Assembly (NCBI GenBank): GCA_017476785.1 | Contig: JAFUZD010000104.1 | Location: 22,111-86,110, forward strand | Source of the DNA: Prevotella sp. | GTDB taxonomy: Bacteria > Bacteroidota > Bacteroidia > Bacteroidales > Bacteroidaceae | Direction: 5' to 3' | DNA: 64,000 nucleotides | Shown: positions 48,647 through 56,673 of the stretch, in pieces | Layout: every line of letters begins with the position of its first letter | Position numbering within the stretch: the first letter of the stretch is position 1 | Translations under genes and position numbers: made by a program | The notes under the pieces: generated by a model | Database searches by the model: none | Told to the model about the DNA's origin: nothing | The model's input: the letters and a program-made list of their open reading frames with translations, nothing else

Positions 48647-50521
48647 ATGATTAGCATTCCAGATATCAAGACATCCATTAATAATAGGCTCATCCTTGAT
48701 GAGTTTATAAGAAAAGGAAAATTTGAAAAAGATCCACGTGGTAGGCTAAAGATGTTTACGGGTGGTTTTACTGTTGTGTTCCCTACAATTGTAAATAGTG
48801 AGAAATGGGGATTCCGCTGCTGGCACAACGATTTAGGGAATCTTCGTAGCCATTTTGAAATACTCTCAGCAGAATTTAAGAAAATAAATTGTCCTTATTT
48901 TTGCGATTTCGATTATACTGATGAAGGTATAATTGTTAATGGCCTCAAATACCCAACTACCAGAATGCGGTGGGTAGACGGTCAGGACATTAAGCAATTC
49001 ATCTGTGAACATCGTACAGAGAAGCAGCGACTGAAACGGTTGGCAGCAAGATTCTTGACGATGGCGCAGACACTCCATCAGTATGGCATTGCCCACGGCG
49101 ACCTTCAGCACGGCAACATTCTTGTTGACGGAAATGACAATCTGTTCCTGATAGACTATGATTCCGTATATTTACCTGCTTTGAAAGGTCAGGCTGACAT
49201 CATTGCAGGTCTGAAAGGTTATCAGCATCCGAAACGCTCAAAGAATATCAATGCCAGCGAGAAGCTGGACTACTTTTCAGAACTCATCATCTATACCAGC
49301 ATCATTGGCGTAGCAGAGAAGCCCGATTTGGCTGAGAAATACAATCTGGAAGATGCAGAGCAAATGCTATTCTCGCCCGATGACTTTGCTGATATAGAGC
49401 ATAGCGCCATTTTCGAAGACTTGTCTGCACTGAAAGGATTATTCCCCAATTTGCTGAATATTCTAAAGCAATATCTGGCAGAGGATGATATCAATCACTT
49501 GGAACCCTTCGATGTGCTAATGGCTCAACTTTACCCTGCACCAAAGATTCTCTACTTCAAACCAGAGCGAGGACCAAAGGTTGTCGTAGGCACAGAGGAA
49601 AAAATCGTTTGGGCTGTGGAGGACGCTTCTGAATTATACCTGAACGGCCAGCCTTTAGAGGTCTATCAAAAGAGCCATCAAGAACGTTTCGACTCACTGG
49701 GAACCAAACACTTTGAACTGATTGCCATCAATGGCCTTGTACAGGAAAAAGTTTCGCTTGACATTGAAGCCGTGGACGGAGCTATCGTATCCTTTTCGGC
49801 CAACACCATCAAGCTGAGGCGAGGACAGAACGAACAGGCCACCTTACAGTGGGAAATTGAAAACGCGCAATCAGCCCTGTTGACATTTGGGAACACAGAA
49901 AAAGTCATACAGGCACGAGATTCTTTGATCGTTTCCCCTGCGGATACCACTACTTATCGCATCTCCGCTACAGCAAAAGACGGGCCGAAAGTAACAACTG
50001 AAGAACTGACCATTCTGGTGATAGATGCCAGCCAAGTTCAGTTTGAAGCCGACAAAGTCTATTCACTGCCGTCCGTTCCCATTACGCTGACTTGGAATGT
50101 AGAATACGCCCATAATGTAAAGTTGAACAATGAGCTTGTAAAGCATAGTGGAAGGAAAGTTGTAGAAATAGAGAAAGATACGGTCTTTACACTAACCGTT
50201 GAGGATGAATTTGGCATAGTAGACCATCCACTTACCATTCAGATGTTACCATTACCCTTTGTACGCTCGGTGCTCGTACCTACGCCAAACATCAGAAAGA
50301 ACATTAATGTTATAAATAAAGTACCAAGACCCAATATCAATATTAGTTTGTCACCAATAGCAATGGAGGAGCCACGGTTTTCACTGGAGGAGCCGCAGTT
50401 TGTTGGAACACCATCCATCCTACAGAAAAGTCCTGAAGTGCCTACTGGAATTTTATACAGACTCGGAACTGTATGGAAAAAGATAGAAGGTAATATAGTA
50501 GAACGATTAAAAATATACTAA
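48647..50521 (+). CDS. HGD-type protein kinase with Ig-like C-terminal domains
   Basis: 624 residues. Kinase-like domain (about 25-290): GGFTVVFP loop, AHGDLQHGNILV (Asp152, Asn157), LIDYDSVYLPALKG (Asp170). This compact form lacks a canonical HRD/DFG and matches TerY-P kinases. Residues 300-540 contain two or three beta-sandwich modules (IVWAVEDASELYLNGQPL, TLQWEIENAQSALLTFG, TLTWNVEYAHNVKLNN), resembling Ig-like domains. The tail is Pro-rich. No signal peptide or membrane helix. The first ~300 bases are AT-rich, then GC rises, then falls again in the next gene. Confidence 0.82.
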   Translation: MISIPDIKTSINNRLILDEFIRKGKFEKDPRGRLKMFTGGFTVVFPTIVNSEKWGFRCWHNDLGNLRSHFEILSAEFKKINCPYFCDFDYTDEGIIVNGLKYPTTRMRWVDGQDIKQFICEHRTEKQRLKRLAARFLTMAQTLHQYGIAHGDLQHGNILVDGNDNLFLIDYDSVYLPALKGQADIIAGLKGYQHPKRSKNINASEKLDYFSELIIYTSIIGVAEKPDLAEKYNLEDAEQMLFSPDDFADIEHSAIFEDLSALKGLFPNLLNILKQYLAEDDINHLEPFDVLMAQLYPAPKILYFKPERGPKVVVGTEEKIVWAVEDASELYLNGQPLEVYQKSHQERFDSLGTKHFELIAINGLVQEKVSLDIEAVDGAIVSFSANTIKLRRGQNEQATLQWEIENAQSALLTFGNTEKVIQARDSLIVSPADTTTYRISATAKDGPKVTTEELTILVIDASQVQFEADKVYSLPSVPITLTWNVEYAHNVKLNNELVKHSGRKVVEIEKDTVFTLTVEDEFGIVDHPLTIQMLPLPFVRSVLVPTPNIRKNINVINKVPRPNINISLSPIAMEEPRFSLEEPQFVGTPSILQKSPEVPTGILYRLGTVWKKIEGNIVERLKIY

Positions 50522-50525
50522 GAAT

Positions 50526-51866
50526 ATGGATAATAATTATCGAAAAATGAGAAGGAGTAGTCTCCTCAATGAATTCTTCTGGTGGTGCGCTGGTGTAAAC
50601 AGAGAAATTTTGCGCCAATGCCCAACGGACTATGCGAAATATGCTGGAATGGGAGGCACTATCCTATTCACTGCCCTAATGGCTATGCTCTCAGGTGGCT
50701 ATGCTATGTATTATGTGTTTAACAACCCTAAGATTGCCATTGGATTTGGTGTCTTCTGGGGACTGCTTATCTTCAATCTTGATAGATTTATTGTGAATAC
50801 GATGTATTCTGATGGTAAGGTTACAATTAGTTGGCAAGAACTATATTCTGGCTTACCTCGTATTATTATGGCGATATTCCTCGGTATTGTGATTTCTACC
50901 CCCTTAGAACTGAAAATCTATGAAAAAAGTATCAATACCGAGATAAAGACTATGAAGCAGGATAAGCTAAAAGAACTTTTAGCTGCTGACGAAGCAGAAT
51001 TAGACGAGCTAAATGTAAGGAAAGACCAAATATTGAGTCGCGATATAGTTGATGCTGCTGTAGGCTCTGCAAGAGCTGCATTTACAGATGCAAACAACGA
51101 ACTCGGTACCCTGCAAGCACAATATAACCAACTTCAATCAAACATAAGTAATCTCGTGACACGGAGAAGATACCTATCACAAGTGCGGGATTCTGTCCAA
51201 TACAGAAGACTTAGTGGGGAGATCAACAAACTTACAATTCAACGCAACAAACTTAAACCGAAAATCACGCAGTTGCAAACAGCCAAAGCTACAGAAGATC
51301 TGATTTATAGACAGGCCATAGATCAAAACAAGCAGCAAATGAATAGAGACCTTATAGCAATTAACAAAGACATAGATGAATTGAAACATAAAATAAAAAC
51401 TGCAAAAAAAGAGTATGCTCCCCAATTAACAGATGAGTTTGACGGTTTTCAAGGAAGAATGATGGCATTTAACAGCTTGAAGGAGAATGAGTCGACTTGG
51501 TGGGCTGCACTTTTTATCTCCCTTTTATTTATCGTAATAGAAACGGCTCCAACATTTTTCAAGATGATGATAGCTTCAGGTCCATATGACGATTTGTTGC
51601 GTGCAGAAATGCATAGAGTAAGAGTTCTGTCTGACAAAGAAATATCTGACCTTAATGACGAAGTTAATACTCTAATCCAAATATCTGTAGCTAAGAATAA
51701 AGCAAAGTTAGAAACAGAATTAGCGGCTAATAACAAGATAATGGAGAAAATTGCCTTAGCCCAAGCAGAACTATTACAAACAGCCATAGACAAATGGCGA
51801 GAAGAGGAACTGGCAAAAATTAATGAGAACCCATCTGCGTACATACAAACCACAAACAGATTATGA
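50526..51866 (+). CDS. DUF4407 membrane protein
   Basis: 446 residues. Three hydrophobic helices near the N-terminus (44-65, 71-90, 110-129), a long coiled coil (about 135-300), a fourth helix (about 325-345, ALFISLLFIVIETAPTFF) and a C-terminal coiled coil. FFWWCAGVNREILRQCP and NLDRFIVNT match DUF4407. Function unknown. It is five bases behind the kinase gene and belongs to the same AT-rich cassette, probably as its membrane component. Confidence 0.85.
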   Translation: MDNNYRKMRRSSLLNEFFWWCAGVNREILRQCPTDYAKYAGMGGTILFTALMAMLSGGYAMYYVFNNPKIAIGFGVFWGLLIFNLDRFIVNTMYSDGKVTISWQELYSGLPRIIMAIFLGIVISTPLELKIYEKSINTEIKTMKQDKLKELLAADEAELDELNVRKDQILSRDIVDAAVGSARAAFTDANNELGTLQAQYNQLQSNISNLVTRRRYLSQVRDSVQYRRLSGEINKLTIQRNKLKPKITQLQTAKATEDLIYRQAIDQNKQQMNRDLIAINKDIDELKHKIKTAKKEYAPQLTDEFDGFQGRMMAFNSLKENESTWWAALFISLLFIVIETAPTFFKMMIASGPYDDLLRAEMHRVRVLSDKEISDLNDEVNTLIQISVAKNKAKLETELAANNKIMEKIALAQAELLQTAIDKWREEELAKINENPSAYIQTTNRL

Positions 51867-52036
51867 AAAAGAAGTCTCCTCCAATTCCCGGCCTCAGCTT
51901 TTCTTGGAAGAGAGCAGTGGGTATTACGCGAATAAAGCAGAAGGTCGCTCGCGAAACGGGCATTCCTACGTCTATGACTGGCGTGGAACGGAAAGTCGGG
52001 AAATTCATCTTGAATACACTGTTTGGCAAGAAATAA
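51863..52036 (+). CDS. 57-residue basic protein
   Basis: ATG 51863 overlaps the DUF4407 stop (ATGA) and the frame ends TAA 52034-52036. It reads MKKKSPPIPGLSFSWKRAVG, then KQKVARETGIPTSMTGVERKVGK. The pattern PGLSFSWKRALG...ARxTGIPT resembles a short basic protein type known from Bacteroidetes genomes, function unknown. Coupling to DUF4407 supports translation. Confidence 0.6.
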   Translation: MKKKSPPIPGLSFSWKRAVGITRIKQKVARETGIPTSMTGVERKVGKFILNTLFGKK

Positions 52037-52129
52037 GCAGAGAGATATGCCAACAGCGATGACGCCTGACAACAAGAATGGCAGTAATCCGAAAATAAAA
52101 TCCTGCAAGAAGAATTAAGTGCAGAGAAT

Positions 52130-52630
52130 TTACACCGCCACGTCGGGATGGAACTCGACGACTTGGCCAGCGCGGAGTGAGCGGGGAACGTCGATGAGGC
52201 GCTGGTTGCGGCTGCCGCGGAAGAGCAGCTTCTCGTCGCGCTGCGCCTTAATGAAAGGACCGTCTACGAGGACATCGAGCAGTTCGAGCAGCTGGCGATG
52301 GCGCGGATTGTTGACCAGATGCTCGAAGGTGAAGCCTGTATAGCACCAGATGGTCTTCTGCGTGCGCTGGCGGATGGCACGGGCGAGGTCGGCAAAGCCC
52401 TCGGGCTGATACATCGGGTCGCCGCCAGAGAAAGTGACGTTGGCAAAGGGGTCGGCCTCGATGATGCGCATAATGTCCTCCGTCGACATCGGATGGCCGC
52501 CCTCGAAGTCCCACGACTGCGGGTTGTGACAGCCCGGACAGTTGTGGCGGCAACCGGCACAATAGATAGAGGTCCGGAATCCCGGACCGTCTACCATTGT
52601 ATCTTCTATGATGTCGAGCACACTAATCAT
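52130..52630 (-). CDS. nrdG: Anaerobic ribonucleotide reductase activating protein
   Basis: 166 residues, a short radical-SAM enzyme. The iron-sulfur motif CRHNCPGC (CxxxCxxC) follows TSIYCAGC. GPGFRTSIY and VTFSGGDPMYQ (SAM-binding GGE-like) are conserved. It generates the glycyl radical on NrdD under anaerobiosis. It lies downstream of nrdD on the same strand, separated by a large inverted repeat. A strict or facultative anaerobe is implied. Confidence 0.94.
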   Translation of the reverse strand: MISVLDIIEDTMVDGPGFRTSIYCAGCRHNCPGCHNPQSWDFEGGHPMSTEDIMRIIEADPFANVTFSGGDPMYQPEGFADLARAIRQRTQKTIWCYTGFTFEHLVNNPRHRQLLELLDVLVDGPFIKAQRDEKLLFRGSRNQRLIDVPRSLRAGQVVEFHPDVAV

Positions 52631-52646
52631 ACTTTCATCAATTAGT

Positions 52647-52749
52647 AATGAGCAATCAATAATGAGTAATGATGACTACCTTTGCGGCGGCTCTTCACGC
52701 TATGCCACAGGCAGCAGTAATCATCATTACTCATTATTGATTGCTCATT
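52647..52749. repeat. 29-bp perfect inverted repeat between nrdD and nrdG
   Basis: 52647-52675 is the reverse complement of 52721-52749, built from AATGAGCAATCAATAATGAG-type sequence; the 45-base loop holds TACCTTTG on the plus strand. As RNA it would form a very stable stem between nrdD and nrdG. It may tune nrdG expression relative to nrdD or be a small nonautonomous element. Confidence 0.9.
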
Positions 52750-52755
52750 GATTGA

Positions 52756-54996
52756 TTATTCATTGAACAGCTCCTGCTGAATGCTTCCCTCGATGTGGGT
52801 GACGCGGTCGTTCAGCTCGCACAGCTTGCCGTGGTTCCAGCGGTCGGTGGTGCCCACGAGATAGCCCGTGATGCGCTGCAGCTTGTCGATGTGGTGGCCG
52901 CCGCAGTGGGGGCAGGTGTCGAGCTGGGGCGCTGCGTTCTCGTAGCCGCAGTCCATACAGCGGTTGCGGTTGTGATTGACAGAGCCATAGCCCATATTCA
53001 GCTGGTCCATCATATCCACTACGCCCATTATCACCTGCGGGTTGTGGGTGGCATCGCCGTCAATCTCCACGTAGAAGATGTGTCCGCCGCGCGTCAAGTC
53101 GTGATAAGGAGCCTCGATCTCTGCCTTATGGCGTGCCGAGCACTTGTAGTACACCGGTACGTGGTTCGAGTTGGTATAGTAGTCGCGGTCGGTGACGCCG
53201 GGGATGAGTCCGAACTCCTTACGGTCTTTCTTGGTGAACTTGCCACTCAGACCCTCGGCCGGCGTGGCCAGCACGGAGTAGTTGTGCTGATAGCGGTCGC
53301 AGAAACTGCCGACGCGGTCGCGCATATAGGTCACAATCTTCAGTCCCAGCTCCTGTGCCTCGGCACTCTCGCCGTGGTGCTTGCCGATAAGGGCTACGAG
53401 ACATTCGGCCAGTCCGATGAATCCGATGCCGAGCGTTCCCTGATTGATGACGCTCTCGATGGTGTCGTCGGGCTTCAGCTCGCTGGCTCCGATCCAGAGC
53501 GAGCGCATCAGCAGGGGGAACTGCTTGACGAAGGCAGTCTTCTGGAACTGGAAACGCTCGTCCAGCTGCTTGGCTGCCACTTCGAGCTGCTCGTCCAACT
53601 TGGAGAAGAACTTGGCCACGCGTGCCTCCTTATCCTCCACGTCCATACACTCAATGGCCAGTCGTACGATGTTGATGGTCGAGAACGAGAGGTTGCCACG
53701 GCCCACGCTGGTCTTCATACCGAAACGGTTCTCAAAGACGCGCGTGCGGCATCCCATCGTAGCCACCTCGTGCAGATAGCGCTTGGGGTCGTCGGCCCGC
53801 CAAGCCTCGTTCTGGTTGAACGTAGCGTCGAGATTGAGGAAGTTGGGGAAGAAGCGGCGTGCCGTCACTTTGCAAGCCAGCTGATACAGGTCGTAGTTCG
53901 GGTCCTCGGGCAGGTAGTTCACGCCGCGCTTCTTCTTCCATATCTGAATGGGGAAGATGGCCGTCTCGCCGTTGCCCACGCCTTGATAGGTGGAGTTGAG
54001 CAGCTCGCGCATCACGCAGCGACCCTCGGCCGAGGTGTCGGTACCGTAGTTGATGGAGGAGAACACCACCTGATTGCCACCGCGCGAGTGAATGGTATTC
54101 ATATTGTGGATGAAGGCTTCCATAGCCTGATGCACGCGTCCCACGGTCTTGTTGATGGCGTGCTGGCGGGCGCGGTCGGTGCCCTTCAGTCCGTCGAGGG
54201 GCTGCTTCAGATAGTCAATCAGCGGCTCGTCGTACAGCGCGCTGTAGTCTTCGCCGTTGAGCTCTTCCAGACTCTTCAGCTCCTCGATGTACGACGTGCG
54301 CACGAAGGGAGCCAGATAGAAGTCGAAGGCGGGGATGGCCAGTCCGCCGTGCATCTCGTTCTGGGCACACTCCAGCGAGATGCAGGCCAGCACGGCGGCC
54401 GTCTCAATGCGCTTGGCAGGACGCGATGCTCCGTGGCCGGCCACGAATCCCTGATTCAAGATGTTGTCCAGCGGGTGCTGGCAGCAGGTGAGCGACTTGG
54501 TGGGATAGTAGTCTTTATCGTGGATATGCAGATAGTTGTGGGCGACGGCCTCGCGGCTCTCCTCCGAGAGCAGATAGTCGTCGACGAAGGGTTTCGTGGT
54601 TTCCGACGCGAACTTCATCATCATTCCCGCGGGCGTGTCGGCGTTCATATTGGCATTCTCGCGCGTCACGTCGTTGCTCTTGATGTTCACAATGTCGAGG
54701 AACACGTCGCGCGTCTTGGCCTTGCGGGCAATAGAGCGCTGGTTGCGATAGGCGATGTAGCGCTGAGCCACGTCCTTACGGCTCGACTTCATCAGCTCCA
54801 TCTCCACCGCGTCCTGAATCTCTTCCACCGTCATCTGGCTGTTGCCGCGTGCCTGAATGCGGTCTGTGATGGTCTGCAGCAGGCGTTCGTCCTCCCCTTT
54901 GTCGGTGTGGAGCATTGCCTTGCGGATAGCTGCCATTATCTTCTGTTCGTTGAAACCCACGATGCGCCCGTCGCGCTTCACTACTGTCTGTATCAT
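52756..54996 (-). CDS. nrdD: Anaerobic ribonucleoside-triphosphate reductase
   Basis: 746 residues, full length. N-terminal ATP cone (VVKRDGRIVGFNEQKIMAAIRKAM), catalytic core with LTCCQHPLDNIL, NMNTIHSRGGNQVVFSSINYG and NLSFSTINIVRLA, C-terminal zinc site (CMDCG...CPHCGG) and glycyl-radical loop RITGYLVG. It reduces NTPs to dNTPs with formate or a thiol system. The minus-strand -7 box TAACTTTG is at 55053-55060, giving a ~50-base leader. Confidence 0.96.
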   Translation of the reverse strand: MIQTVVKRDGRIVGFNEQKIMAAIRKAMLHTDKGEDERLLQTITDRIQARGNSQMTVEEIQDAVEMELMKSSRKDVAQRYIAYRNQRSIARKAKTRDVFLDIVNIKSNDVTRENANMNADTPAGMMMKFASETTKPFVDDYLLSEESREAVAHNYLHIHDKDYYPTKSLTCCQHPLDNILNQGFVAGHGASRPAKRIETAAVLACISLECAQNEMHGGLAIPAFDFYLAPFVRTSYIEELKSLEELNGEDYSALYDEPLIDYLKQPLDGLKGTDRARQHAINKTVGRVHQAMEAFIHNMNTIHSRGGNQVVFSSINYGTDTSAEGRCVMRELLNSTYQGVGNGETAIFPIQIWKKKRGVNYLPEDPNYDLYQLACKVTARRFFPNFLNLDATFNQNEAWRADDPKRYLHEVATMGCRTRVFENRFGMKTSVGRGNLSFSTINIVRLAIECMDVEDKEARVAKFFSKLDEQLEVAAKQLDERFQFQKTAFVKQFPLLMRSLWIGASELKPDDTIESVINQGTLGIGFIGLAECLVALIGKHHGESAEAQELGLKIVTYMRDRVGSFCDRYQHNYSVLATPAEGLSGKFTKKDRKEFGLIPGVTDRDYYTNSNHVPVYYKCSARHKAEIEAPYHDLTRGGHIFYVEIDGDATHNPQVIMGVVDMMDQLNMGYGSVNHNRNRCMDCGYENAAPQLDTCPHCGGHHIDKLQRITGYLVGTTDRWNHGKLCELNDRVTHIEGSIQQELFNE

Positions 54997-55149
54997 AACT
55001 GTGCGAATAAAGGATGTTTTGAATATGTTCTATGCTTATAGTTATCGGATTGCAAAGTTAATATAAATCTGCTTACAACGAACGTTTTGGACAACTTTTG
55101 TCGTGTTAAAAAATGTCAAACATCTATTTTTCAATCAGTTACAAAAAGC

Positions 55150-55195
55150 AAATGGACAACTTTTGCAATTATCCGATTGCAAGAGTTGTCCATTT
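55150..55195 (-). terminator. Terminator of the GNAT-like gene
   Basis: 55150-55168 is the reverse complement of 55177-55195 except for one position. On the minus strand the 19-bp stem is followed by GCTTTTTG. Parts of the stem (GGACAACTTTTG) recur at 55088-55100 and the loop sequence near 55043-55057, so the nrdD upstream region appears partly duplicated. Confidence 0.75.
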
Positions 55196-55212
55196 TGGTA
55201 AACTCCGAACGC

Positions 55213-56361
55213 TTATAAAAGTTTTCGGTAGCAGCGATGTTTGCGGTGCTGCGTGGCCTCCAGATACTGCCATTGCGAGCGCACGCCCTCGTTCGACTCC
55301 ATCTGCGGCATTGCCTCAGCCCACTTGAATCCGTAGCGTTGGAACTGCTGTATCAGGTCGTCGAAGATAAGCGAGTTGGCCCCTTTGGCCCGGTATTCGG
55401 GCAGCACACCTATTAATAATAGGTCTACCGTGTCGGTCTTGTGCCACTTCAGGGCGCGCAGCAGGTGCCACCAGCCGAAGGGCAGCATCCGGCCGTCGCG
55501 GGTGTGGCGCAGTGCATTGGTAAACGAGGGGAACGTAATGCCAAATCCTATCATCCGGTGCTCCGGCGTGTTCCAGTCCTCTATGCTGGTCACGAGGTTC
55601 AGGTCGGCTATCTTGATGTACTGGTCTACCAGCTGGTCGATTTGCTTTTGGGACAGCTGCGAGTAGCCATAGAGGTCCTTGTAGGTGGCATTGATGATGT
55701 CGAACACCTCGCGCCCCTTTCCGCCGTCTATCAGCTCCTGCCGCGTGAACTTATGCACGTGCAGGTTGTAGCGCTTGCCCACCATCTCAGCTATCTTGTG
55801 GAACTTATCGGGCACGCGCTCGGGCACCTTCACCCGGTATTCCATATAGTCGTTGTCCTTCTCCCAGCCGCCCATCTGCTCCAGATGGTCTACGTAGTAA
55901 GGGTAGTTGTAGTTGACGTACATCGTGGCCTGCTCGTCGAATCCCTCGATGAGCAACCCCTCTCGGTCCATATCGGTGAAGCCCAGCGGACCGGCAATCT
56001 CGGTCATCCCGCGCTCGCGCCCCCACTGCTCCACCGTCTCGAGGAGCGCCCGGCTGACGGCCGGACTGTCCACGAAGTCCAGCCACCCGAAGCGCACCTG
56101 CTGGCGACCCCAGCGCTCGTTGGCACGCCGGTTGATGATGGCGGCCACGCGCCCCACGGCCCGTCCGTCTTCGTAAGCTATGAAGTAGTCGGCCTCGCAG
56201 CACTCAAAGGCAGCATTGCGGTCGCGCCGCAGCGTGTTCATCTCTTCGGAGTAGAGGAAGGGAACTGCCTGCTGGCAGGAGCGATAAAGGTCGTAGTTGA
56301 ACTGCACAAAGTTCTTCAGTTCACGCAGGTTAGTAACTCGTCTGATTTCTATCTGGCTCAT
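55213..56361 (-). CDS. GNAT-superfamily-like protein, unknown substrate
   Basis: 382 residues, larger than a single GNAT domain. The N-terminal half (DYFIAYEDGRAVGRVAAIINRRAN, FGWLDFVDSPAV) and the C-terminal part (VDLLLIGVLPEYRAKGANSLIFDDLIQ) have acetyltransferase-type beta strands and a pyrophosphate-loop-like region, suggesting two GNAT-like folds as in Bacteroidetes proteins of this length. MTEIAGPLGFTDMDREGLLIEGF is distinctive. Substrate unknown. Confidence 0.7.
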   Translation of the reverse strand: MSQIEIRRVTNLRELKNFVQFNYDLYRSCQQAVPFLYSEEMNTLRRDRNAAFECCEADYFIAYEDGRAVGRVAAIINRRANERWGRQQVRFGWLDFVDSPAVSRALLETVEQWGRERGMTEIAGPLGFTDMDREGLLIEGFDEQATMYVNYNYPYYVDHLEQMGGWEKDNDYMEYRVKVPERVPDKFHKIAEMVGKRYNLHVHKFTRQELIDGGKGREVFDIINATYKDLYGYSQLSQKQIDQLVDQYIKIADLNLVTSIEDWNTPEHRMIGFGITFPSFTNALRHTRDGRMLPFGWWHLLRALKWHKTDTVDLLLIGVLPEYRAKGANSLIFDDLIQQFQRYGFKWAEAMPQMESNEGVRSQWQYLEATQHRKHRCYRKLL

Positions 56362-56381
56362 AGCACTCTTTGTTCGTGCTG

Positions 56382-56411
56382 CAAAATTACGCTAAATCAA
56401 CGAAACGACAA
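56382..56411 (-). promoter_or_regulatory. Promoter of the GNAT-like gene
   Basis: Minus strand TTG (56409-56411), 19 bases, TAATTTTG (56382-56389), about 20 bases before the start codon. Confidence 0.65.
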
Positions 56412-56413
56412 AA

Positions 56414-56441
56414 CAAAACCCGCACATTTTTGCGGGTTTTG
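56414..56441. terminator. Terminator-like hairpin in a divergent gap
   Basis: CAAAACCCGCA-cATTTT-TGCGGGTTTTG, an 11-bp stem with A/T ends. It lies between divergently transcribed genes and directly behind the minus-strand promoter, so it may block read-through toward either gene. Confidence 0.6.
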
Positions 56442-56535
56442 TGCATTTTCTGTCGCCCGCCACTGGCTGCGGACAGCGTGCAACGGCCTCGCAGACGGGG
56501 TTGAGTAGCTCTTCCCGCAGGATGGCCGCGGCGGT

Positions 56536-56604
56536 GCTGAAAAGAATTCTCGCGAGAATTTCCCGAATTCTCGCGAGAATTCTGAAAATCCACGCGAGAA
56601 TTTG
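56536..56604. repeat. Triple-palindrome element, copy 2 (inverted)
   Basis: Same element as at 13664-13733 in reverse orientation: two perfect GAATTCTCGCGAGAATT palindromes and one degenerate unit (AATCCACGCGAGAATTTG), with the GCTGAAA flank. It ends directly at the helicase promoter box TACCTTTG (56606-56613). Confidence 0.88.
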
Positions 56605-56605
56605 T

Positions 56606-56613
56606 TACCTTTG
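56606..56613 (+). promoter_or_regulatory. -7 box of the helicase gene
   Basis: TACCTTTG, two bases after the palindrome element. The upstream -33 position falls within the last palindrome, so the element supplies part of the promoter. Confidence 0.5.
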
Positions 56614-56673
56614 CAACCGGTTGACACGCTGGCACGACTGCCGGCACACCATCCAAACACTGCACCGACGACA

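Noticed and set aside
52795-55041. 748-codon open frame on the plus strand across nrdD
   Set aside because: Antisense to a full-length NrdD with all motifs; composition artefact.
55040-55105. Possible duplicated operator upstream of nrdD
   Set aside because: GGACAACTTTTG and ATCGGATTGCAA-like pieces recur in the adjacent terminator, but spacing and orientation are irregular; kept only as a note.
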